Assembly (NCBI GenBank): GCA_002451715.1
Contig: DKDD01000045.1
Location: 1-6,153 of the forward strand
Length of the DNA: 6,153 bases
From: Ruminococcaceae bacterium UBA6857
Lineage (GTDB): Bacteria > Bacillota > Clostridia > Oscillospirales > Acutalibacteraceae
Direction: 5' to 3'
Position numbers and translations under genes: made by a program. The notes below the pieces were generated by a model. That model saw only the letters and a list, made by a program, of their open reading frames with translations. It was not told the origin of the DNA and did not search any database. Below, piece by piece: positions 1 through 4,658 of this stretch (its first letter is position 1; each line of letters begins with the position of its first letter).

Positions 1-61
1 GCAACAGCAGCAACAGCAGCAGAAGAACCGCCAACAGGAACAGCAGCAGAACAACTTCTGA
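1..61 (+). CDS. C-terminal tail of an unidentified Q-rich protein (5' end outside window)
   Basis: Only the last 19 codons are visible, read in the frame that starts at base 2 and ending in TGA at 59-61. They encode a tail made almost entirely of Gln with a few Lys, Arg, Asn and Glu, ending in NNF. The DNA is a CAA/CAG-rich simple repeat. Reading it as coding on the plus strand is supported by the strong plus-oriented hairpin terminator that begins about 25 bases after the stop codon. Low-complexity polar tails of this kind are common disordered extensions and give no function, so the protein is not identifiable here. The alternative is that frame 1 is used, which stays open to a TAA at 128-130, but that would run through the terminator and is unlikely. 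Confidence 0.6.
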   Translation, partial: QQQQQQQKNRQQEQQQNNF

Positions 62-84
62 TTTTTGCTTTTCAATCAAAACCG

Positions 85-130
85 AAAGCTGCCGCAGCGG
101 TGAGAACCGAATGCGGCAGCTTTTTTATTT
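85..130. terminator. Strong intrinsic terminator, probably bidirectional, between convergent genes
   Basis: The arms GCTGCCGCA (88-96) and TGCGGCAGC (112-120) are perfectly complementary, and AAA/TTT flanks extend the stem to 12 bp. The apex holds a further CGGT/ACCG stem (98-101 with 106-109) closed by a GAGA (GNRA) tetraloop. TTTTTTATTT follows on the plus strand, so it is a canonical terminator for the Q-rich gene. On the minus strand the stem is followed by TTTCGGTTTT, a poorer U-tract, so it may also end the surface-protein transcript whose stop codon is at 145. Confidence 0.9.
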
Positions 131-144
131 AATGTTATATGCGG

Positions 145-1749
145 TTAATAATGATATACACCGCAATCGCAGATTTTGTTTTGAGCGAACAACTTTTGGA
201 AAAACAGGATGATTTTGAAGAAGAAGTTTGCAATGCCTTTTTTGTGGCAGTTGCAGGAACAGTTCGCAGAGGGGTTTTCCGGGGTTTCGGGTTTTTCCGG
301 TTCGGTCGGAGTGATCGTTTTAACGGAGGGAATATACATGGAACCGCCGACGAAAGGTGCCGATACTTTTTGTCCGTTCACTGTAATAACGGTTTCGCCG
401 CTAAAAGAGTATCCTTCTTTCGGAGTCAGCATAATGGAATACACATACTTCTTGCCGCTTTCAAACTTATTAATGGTCGGCAAAGAACCGTGTGAACCGT
501 CGTCGGAATACCATGCGGCAACGGGAGCGTTGTTTTCAAATTCCTGCCAACATTCATAAGCTATCTCGTATTTGTCTGCGTCGGCAGCAACCACCGTGGC
601 CGTTGCCTGCGGCGCATTGCCCGGCTGATAGTCAAACTTTGCATTTTCGATAGTAGCAGTGGTAATGTTGACCAATGCCACAGGTGTCCATTTGGCTTTC
701 AGTGTAATATCTTTGGTAATCTTGGTATCAAAGTTGTACTGCGTATCATCCAGATACCATCCATCAAAATCATATCCGTCCTTCTTTGGGTCGGCAGGCT
801 TAACGGCAGAAGAATTTAAGATCATCTGTTCTGCCACAGCACTTCCGCCGTCAGAGTCAAAGGTCACCGTGAACTCGTCAAAAGACCACGGAAAAACACC
901 GCAGTTTTCAATTGTTCCACCTGAAATAGCGACGATTGCCTTGTTATTTTTGCCATACACCGCATTGCCGAGACCGCCCAAGTCCACCTTGCAGTCCTTA
1001 ATGGTGCCGCCGGTCATGGTGAAACTGCCGTCTTCGTAAATATTCACCGCACCGCCGTTGGTACCGGCAGAGCAATTTTCGATTGTTCCGCCATTCATCA
1101 CAAAGAAGCCGCCCTGCTTAATAAATACCGCGCCGCCGTCATCGTCGGCTCTGCAGCTGCCGATAATTCCGCCATTCATAATGAAAGTGCAGCCGCTGCC
1201 AATGTCCACCGCACCGGCGTCGTCGCCGGCTTTACAATCCGTAATCGAACCGCCGTTCATAACGAATTTACCATACTTAGTGGGTGTTTCCGTCACGCCG
1301 GTTTTGGCTACATCTACAGCGCCGCCGTCGCCGTCGGCATCCGTGCAGTTTACGATGCCGCCACTCTCCAAGGTCAGCGTGCCGCCCTTAACATTAAATC
1401 CGCAGTTTTTGTTCTGTCCGTCAATCTTGCCGTCGGTGCCGCTGTCCTTTACCGTCAGGTTTCCGCTACTACATACCCGAATTATATCTTCATCTGTCGA
1501 ACTGCAACTAAGAGTATATCCGTTAAGATCAAGAGTCACAGTGCGCTCCACATCCAGCTGCCAAGTGGTCTCAATGTTGCCGCCTAACTTGATTTCGGTG
1601 CATTCAGCATTTTCCAATGCCGCTTCCAGTTCCGCTTCACTGCTGACTATCGAATCTGCGGCAAATGCCATAAAAGACACCGTCAACAGCAACATACACA
1701 CTGTAAGCAGGACTGTCAGTAATTTGGTTTTCATGGGTCTTGTTTTCAT
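145..1749 (-). CDS. Secreted surface protein: beta-helix repeats, InlB B-repeat, Cys-rich C-terminal motif
   Basis: The start is the ATG at 1749, because AAAGGAG (1757-1763) lies 7 bases upstream of it. A longer frame from a TTG at 1845 has no ribosome site. The product is 534 residues. Residues 1-30 form a signal peptide with a basic start, a Leu/Val core and likely cleavage after AFA. Residues about 113-286 carry GGxIxxC..A..GGAV.I...G.F.MNGG repeats with a 27-residue period, typical of a right-handed parallel beta-helix. Residues about 293-355 match the Listeria-Bacteroides (InlB B) repeat (VTFDSDGG ... DGYDFDGWYLD ... LKAKWTP). A beta-rich domain of about 100 residues and a Pro/Glu linker (480-493) follow. 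The end is CSCNCH, an aromatic helix, then CDCGVYHY. No LPXTG sorting motif is seen. It is probably exported and surface-associated. The ligand is unknown. Confidence 0.88.
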   Translation of the reverse strand: MKTRPMKTKLLTVLLTVCMLLLTVSFMAFAADSIVSSEAELEAALENAECTEIKLGGNIETTWQLDVERTVTLDLNGYTLSCSSTDEDIIRVCSSGNLTVKDSGTDGKIDGQNKNCGFNVKGGTLTLESGGIVNCTDADGDGGAVDVAKTGVTETPTKYGKFVMNGGSITDCKAGDDAGAVDIGSGCTFIMNGGIIGSCRADDDGGAVFIKQGGFFVMNGGTIENCSAGTNGGAVNIYEDGSFTMTGGTIKDCKVDLGGLGNAVYGKNNKAIVAISGGTIENCGVFPWSFDEFTVTFDSDGGSAVAEQMILNSSAVKPADPKKDGYDFDGWYLDDTQYNFDTKITKDITLKAKWTPVALVNITTATIENAKFDYQPGNAPQATATVVAADADKYEIAYECWQEFENNAPVAAWYSDDGSHGSLPTINKFESGKKYVYSIMLTPKEGYSFSGETVITVNGQKVSAPFVGGSMYIPSVKTITPTEPEKPETPENPSANCSCNCHKKGIANFFFKIILFFQKLFAQNKICDCGVYHY

Positions 1750-1756
1750 TGATTTG

Positions 1757-1780
1757 CTCCTTTCTGCGGTTGTAGCCGCA
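1757..1780 (-). promoter_or_regulatory. Ribosome binding site abutted by a small hairpin in the surface-gene leader
   Basis: The minus strand reads AAAGGAG (1757-1763), 7 bases before the ATG at 1749, and this decides the start. A hairpin ends two bases upstream: TGCGG and CCGCA (1765-1769 with 1776-1780), 5 bp with a 6-nt loop. It does not cover the ribosome site itself. Whether it modulates translation or stability is inference. A 5-bp stem could also be chance. Confidence 0.6.
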
Positions 1781-1826
1781 ATAAAAACTTTTTTGAATTT
1801 AGGGTATCTCTTCGATAAATGCTCCG

Positions 1827-1838
1827 ACATAATTATGT
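1827..1838. repeat. 12-bp palindrome ACATAATTATGT in the surface-gene leader
   Basis: This is a perfect 12-bp palindrome in the transcribed leader, about 65-75 bases downstream of the predicted start of transcription. It resembles the AACATATATGTT palindrome over the -35 box, since both use ACATA/TATGT half sites. It is a candidate second operator. The stretch is AT-rich, so chance occurrence is a real possibility. Confidence 0.35.
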
Positions 1839-1907
1839 GTACCAATTATACCGTTCGTTTACACATAGATAATCTCCAAATCGAAAACTTTAAAATTATC
1901 CATTTGT

Positions 1908-1936
1908 ATACTAACATATGAGTATTTAAATGTCAA
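1908..1936 (-). promoter_or_regulatory. Housekeeping-type promoter of the surface-protein gene
   Basis: On the minus strand a perfect TTGACA -35 box (1931-1936) is followed after exactly 17 bases by TAGTAT (1908-1913, 4 of 6 matches to TATAAT). Transcription would start near 1901 and give a leader of about 150 nt before the ATG at 1749. A perfect TATAAT also exists on the minus strand at 1845-1850, but it has no recognisable -35 box. Confidence 0.7.
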
Positions 1937-1946
1937 CATATATGTT
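1935..1946. promoter_or_regulatory. 12-bp palindrome overlapping the -35 box, candidate operator
   Basis: AACATATATGTT is perfectly self-complementary, and the pairing can be extended by one further T/A pair across a single mismatch. It shares two bases with the TTGACA box of the surface-gene promoter (1931-1936) and otherwise lies just upstream of it. A dimeric regulator bound here could affect polymerase access. No regulator gene is visible in the window. The region is AT-rich, so this remains a candidate. Confidence 0.45.
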
Positions 1947-1980
1947 CATATAACAAATAAAGTTGCCAAAATAAAACTTG

Positions 1981-2013
1981 TATAAATCCGTCCGTGTAAT
2001 TTTGCGCCGTAAC
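1981..2013. other. Flank of the hairpin array, no gene seen
   Basis: This 33-base segment lies between the promoter region and the first hairpin. It contains a short CCGTCCGTG stretch and TTTGCGCCGTAACG. It has no open reading frame of note. It may be the left edge of the same repeat element as the hairpin array, judging by the abrupt rise in GC relative to the AT-rich promoter DNA. A plus-strand TATAAA at 1981-1986 has no convincing -35 box. Confidence 0.3.
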
Positions 2014-2120
2014 GTTGAACGCAGTTCAACATTTCACATCGCCGCAAGGCGATATTTCACGTCGCTTTGGCGGCATTTCACATTGCAAGGGCAATATTTC
2101 ACTTTTGCCGCAAGGCAAAA
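2014..2120 (+). repeat. Array of five small hairpins separated by four identical ATTTCAC heptamers
   Basis: Five inverted repeats follow one another with no gaps other than the heptamer ATTTCAC. H1 is GTTGAAC-gca-GTTCAAC (2014-2030). H2 is ATCGCC-gcaa-GGCGAT (2038-2053). H3 is GTCGC-tttg-GCGGC (2061-2074). H4 is ATTGC-aagg-GCAAT (2082-2095). H5 is TTTTGCC-gcaa-GGCAAAA (2103-2120). The heptamers occupy 2031-2037, 2054-2060, 2075-2081 and 2096-2102. The arms differ in sequence between hairpins but each pairs with its partner, so structure is conserved rather than sequence. H2 and H5 have GCAA (GNRA-type) loops, and H3 contains a T-G pair that works only as plus-strand RNA (or ssDNA). It lies in the intergenic space after the EF-G-like gene. 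Its function is unknown. It resembles a structured intergenic repeat family. Confidence 0.85.
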
Positions 2121-2154
2121 ATCAAAGAGCCGTCGCACAGCAACAGCTCTTTGA
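2117..2154 (-). terminator. Intrinsic terminator of the EF-G-like gene
   Basis: Read on the minus strand, bases 2154-2122 fold into one continuous 15-bp hairpin with a UGU loop. The outer arms are TCAAAGAGC and GCTCTTTGA, and the inner stem is GUUGC/GCGAC with two G-U pairs. These pairs become A-C mismatches on the plus strand, so the element is minus-oriented. Five U residues follow (2121-2117), which overlap the right arm of hairpin H5 of the array. It lies about 55 bases after the stop codon at 2208. Confidence 0.85.
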
Positions 2155-2207
2155 AAAATTGTGTGTTTATTTATTTTGAAAAACAAGAAGTCTTTTTATG
2201 AGCCGAA

Positions 2208-4277
2208 TCAATCGTCGGCTTCTGCCTTTGCGTCGTCAATAACTTTTTGAGCAACGTTTCCGGGAGCGTCCTCATAGCGCGCAAAGGTGAGCGAGAAGTG
2301 TCCTCTGCCTGCGGTTACGGAACGAAGAGTTGTTGCAAAGTTGCCCATTTCCGCCATCGGAACTTCGGCAACAAGTTCCTGCATCTTCGGTTCGTCTGCG
2401 GCACCCATGCCGAGAACGCGGCCGCGGCGCTTTGTGATGTCGCCCATGATGTCGCCGAGGTTTGCGTCGGGAACATAAACCTTAAGTTCGCCGATCGGCT
2501 CAAGAATAACGGGGTTCGCCTGCGCCATACCGTTTTTGTATGCGATTTTTGCCGCGGTGCGGAACGCCATATCGTTCGAGTCAACGGGATGATACGATCC
2601 GTCGTAAAGAACAGCTTTAAGACCAACCATCGGATAACCGGCAAGCGGTCCTTTGAGGATTGCTTCCTGAAGTCCTTTTTCAACGGCCGGGAAGTAGTTC
2701 TTCGGAACTGAACCGCCGACAACTTCGGTTTCAAAGATAAGCTCATCGCCGTCGTGCGGCTCAAAGCGAATCCAAACGTCGCCGAACTGACCTGAACCGC
2801 CGGACTGCTTCTTGTGGCGTCCCTGAACCTGGCAGCTCTTGCGGATTGTTTCTCTGTATGCAACGCGCGGAATCTTGAGGTCGATTTCAACGCCGAATTT
2901 TGACTTGAGTTTTGCAAGAACGATGTCAAGGTGCTGTTCGCCGAGACCGGAAAGAATCATTTCTCTTGTCTCTTCATTGTTTGAGAAAACAACGGTCGGA
3001 TCTTCGCCCATGATTCTGCGAAGGCCGGCGGCAACCTTGTCTTCTTCGCCTTTCTTCTTGACTACGATTGCCATTGAAAGCGACGGAGCCGGGAAGTCAA
3101 CGCCCTTGAGCTTGATAACGTTCTTTGCGTTGCAGATTGTGTCGCCTGTTGCAAGGCCGGAAAGCTTTGTGATTACGCCGATGTCGCCCGCCGTGATAGC
3201 GGCGATGTCTTCCTGCTTGCTGCCTCTTACGGAGATCAGCTTGCCCATTCTTTCGCTTTCGCCTGTTCTTGCGTTATATGCCGGAACTTCTGCGGTGATT
3301 TTTCCGGAAACAACCTTTATGTATGACATCTTACCGACAAACGGGTCTGCAACGGTTTTGAAGCAAATTGCGGCAAGCGGTCCGTTCGGGTCGCACTTAA
3401 CGTCGATTTCGTCGCCTGCGTCGTTTTCACCCTTTTCCGAACCTGCTTCTGCCGGTGACGGAGCGGAGAAAACAATTGCGTCAAGAAGAAGGTCAACGCC
3501 GTCGAGAGTTGTTCCCGAGCAAGCGTATACGGGATAAATTTCGCCCTGTTCAACGCCCTTTGTGAGACCGTCGATAATTTCTTCCTTGGTGAGTTCTTCG
3601 CCGTCGAAGAACTTCATCATAAGGTCGTCATCAACGGAAGCGACAGCTTCCATGAGTACGTCTCTCATTTCGCCGAAATGCGGGTCTGCGGGAATGTCAA
3701 CAACGGTTGACTTTCCGTTTGCATATTTAAAAGCCTTGTTGCTGCAAAGGTTAACATAGGATTCAACTTTTCCGTTGACCATGTGCGGAATTACAACGGG
3801 GCAAAGTTTCGGTCCGATTTCTTCTTTGAGAGCTTCAAAGGTTTTATAGAAATCTCTGTTTTCGGCGTCGATTTTGGTGATTGCAAAGAACTTTGCAATG
3901 CCTCTTTTGTCGGCGGCTTTGATTGCTTTTTCAGCACCGACATCAAGACCGGAACCTGCGCTCGTTACGATGAGAGCACATTCGGCCGCACGCATTGCTT
4001 CGTAAACGCCGCCTTCAAAGTCGAACTTTCCGGGTGCGTCAAGAAGGTTGATTTTCGTGTCTCTCCATTCAAGAGGAGCAAATGCCGTTGAAAGAGAGCA
4101 CTGACGCTTTTTCTCTTCGGGATCAAAGTCCATTACCGTGTTTCCGTCGCTGACTTTTCCGAGTCTGTCGGTTGCCTTTGCAAGAAAAAGCATTGCTTCG
4201 GCAAGAGTTGTTTTACCCTTTCCGGTGTGGCCGGCAATGGCGATATTTCTGATGTTTTTTGCGTCGTAAGATTTCAT
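2208..4277 (-). CDS. Elongation factor G-like translational GTPase (EF-G paralogue)
   Basis: The start is the ATG at 4277, with AAGGAGGT (4285-4292) 7 bases upstream. An ATG at 4340 is in frame but lies in the leader. The product is 689 residues, about normal EF-G length. The G domain has a P-loop GHTGKGKT (16-23), G3 DAPGK (80-84) and G4 TKID (134-137). Domain II follows, then domains III-IV with HKKQSGGSGQFG (from 488) and the domain IV tip GSYHPVDS around 550, which keeps its His. Domain V (EPIGELKVYVPDANLGDIMGD) comes last. EF-G uses this fold to move tRNA-mRNA on the ribosome. Here the usual DTPGH is DAPGK, so the catalytic His is Lys, and the switch I RGITI motif is absent. That fits the EF-G2/EF-G-like class rather than the main fusA of the str operon, and no rpsL, rpsG or tuf is nearby. 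The role is probably accessory in translation. Activity is uncertain. Confidence 0.93.
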   Translation of the reverse strand: MKSYDAKNIRNIAIAGHTGKGKTTLAEAMLFLAKATDRLGKVSDGNTVMDFDPEEKKRQCSLSTAFAPLEWRDTKINLLDAPGKFDFEGGVYEAMRAAECALIVTSAGSGLDVGAEKAIKAADKRGIAKFFAITKIDAENRDFYKTFEALKEEIGPKLCPVVIPHMVNGKVESYVNLCSNKAFKYANGKSTVVDIPADPHFGEMRDVLMEAVASVDDDLMMKFFDGEELTKEEIIDGLTKGVEQGEIYPVYACSGTTLDGVDLLLDAIVFSAPSPAEAGSEKGENDAGDEIDVKCDPNGPLAAICFKTVADPFVGKMSYIKVVSGKITAEVPAYNARTGESERMGKLISVRGSKQEDIAAITAGDIGVITKLSGLATGDTICNAKNVIKLKGVDFPAPSLSMAIVVKKKGEEDKVAAGLRRIMGEDPTVVFSNNEETREMILSGLGEQHLDIVLAKLKSKFGVEIDLKIPRVAYRETIRKSCQVQGRHKKQSGGSGQFGDVWIRFEPHDGDELIFETEVVGGSVPKNYFPAVEKGLQEAILKGPLAGYPMVGLKAVLYDGSYHPVDSNDMAFRTAAKIAYKNGMAQANPVILEPIGELKVYVPDANLGDIMGDITKRRGRVLGMGAADEPKMQELVAEVPMAEMGNFATTLRSVTAGRGHFSLTFARYEDAPGNVAQKVIDDAKAEADD

Positions 4278-4284
4278 ATCAATT

Positions 4285-4358
4285 ACCTCCTTGAACCGCA
4301 CAGCGGGGAACGACAATCCCGAAACGCGATCCGTTTTCACGGCGGAAGAAATTCCGCC
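4285..4358 (-). promoter_or_regulatory. Leader of the EF-G-like mRNA with a strong ribosome site and a 7-bp hairpin
   Basis: AAGGAGGT (4285-4292) is a near-perfect anti-16S match 7 bases before the start at 4277. Further upstream GGCGGAA (4341-4347) and TTCCGCC (4352-4358) form a perfect 7-bp stem. The loop is GAAA on the plus strand and TTTC in the mRNA. No U-tract follows it on the minus strand, so it is not a terminator or an obvious attenuator. It may be an mRNA 5' stabiliser or regulatory structure. No known riboswitch is recognised. Confidence 0.5.
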
Positions 4359-4381
4359 TATATATTAAATCAGTCACTCAA

Positions 4382-4407
4382 ATATCTTTATATCTGAAAT
4401 ATCTGAA
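4382..4407. repeat. Short tandem repeat ATATCTGAA x2 with a third partial copy
   Basis: ATATCTGAA occurs twice head to tail (4390-4398 and 4399-4407), preceded by ATATCTTT at 4382-4389. It lies in the first part of the EF-G-like mRNA leader, just downstream of the predicted transcription start. The copies are short, and the function is unknown. Confidence 0.5.
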
Positions 4408-4420
4408 GTTAACATTAAAC

Positions 4421-4449
4421 ATTCTATCATAAAATCACCAAAAATTCAA
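4421..4449 (-). promoter_or_regulatory. Extended -10 promoter of the EF-G-like gene
   Basis: On the minus strand TTGAAT (4444-4449, 4 of 6) is followed after 17 bases by TAGAAT (4421-4426, 5 of 6). The -10 box is preceded by TG plus one base, as in extended -10 promoters. Transcription would start near 4414, giving a leader of about 137 nt. Confidence 0.65.
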
Positions 4450-4608
4450 ACTTATTAATAACTAATTTTGTGCATTAATTTTTGTTCACTGTGCATAGTT
4501 TTTAAAAATAAATCCGACAAAACACCGAAAAGTTCAACAAGATTCGCCGCCTTTATTCAATCCAAAGACGTTCGCCGGCACTGTGCCGTTTTTGGGATTC
4601 AAGAACAA
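4450..4608. other. Intergenic DNA between the EF-G promoter and the mini-protein terminator
   Basis: No gene is seen here. TGTGCAT occurs twice (4469-4475 and 4490-4496), 21 bases apart or two helical turns, on the upstream side of the EF-G promoter, so it could be a binding-site pair. A 5-bp hairpin CGGCA-ctg-TGCCG (4576-4588) followed by five T residues points in the plus direction. It looks like a weak terminator, but no plus-strand gene precedes it. Confidence 0.35.
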
Positions 4609-4642
4609 AAAAGAGCCGCCGCAAAATTACGGCAACTCTTTT
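4606..4642 (-). terminator. Intrinsic terminator of the secreted mini-protein gene
   Basis: On the minus strand AAAAGAG-UU-GCCG (4642-4630) pairs with CGGC-GG-CUCUUUU (4621-4609). This makes 13 bp including two G-U pairs, with an 8-nt loop. The 3' arm continues into a run of U residues (to 4607). The stop codon is at 4659, 16 bases upstream. The G-U pairs fix the orientation as minus. The plus-strand core AAAGAGCCGCCGCA is nearly identical to AAAGAGCCGTCGCA in the EF-G terminator. Confidence 0.85.
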
Positions 4643-4658
4643 AAAAAGTTTTTTTAAA

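Noticed and set aside
1750..1845. Longer start (TTG at 1845) for the surface protein
   Set aside because: It would place a charged 32-residue extension before an obvious signal peptide and has no ribosome site, whereas AAAGGAG sits 7 bases before the ATG at 1749.
1845..1850. Perfect TATAAT as a second promoter of the surface gene
   Set aside because: No acceptable -35 box is found 16-18 bases upstream and no TG extension precedes it. The TTGACA-17-TAGTAT pair is better.
1058..1921. Long plus-strand open frame (287 codons) opposite the surface-protein gene
   Set aside because: It is the antisense of the repetitive Gly-rich coding region, giving a Pro/Ser-rich translation without domain features, and no ribosome site precedes it. 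The minus-strand gene explains the sequence.
2014..2120. CRISPR array
   Set aside because: The repeated unit is only 7 bases and the intervening units of 14-18 bases are each self-complementary. CRISPR repeats are longer and their spacers are not hairpins. No cas gene is present.
2315..3553. Alternative frames within the EF-G-like gene on both strands
   Set aside because: They overlap a well-supported 689-residue GTPase and have no ribosome sites or recognisable domains. They are shadows of the real frame.
4278..4340. Upstream ATG at 4340 for the EF-G-like protein
   Set aside because: EF-G-like proteins begin shortly before the P-loop, and AAGGAGGT sits 7 bases before the ATG at 4277. The extra 21 codons run through the leader.
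4278..4414. Riboswitch in the EF-G-like leader
   Set aside because: The leader is about 137 nt, but apart from one simple 7-bp hairpin no known riboswitch core or terminator/antiterminator pair is seen.
4576..4593. Plus-strand terminator (CGGCA hairpin with five T)
   Set aside because: The stem is only 5 bp and no plus-strand gene lies upstream, so it was described as part of the intergenic region rather than called a terminator.
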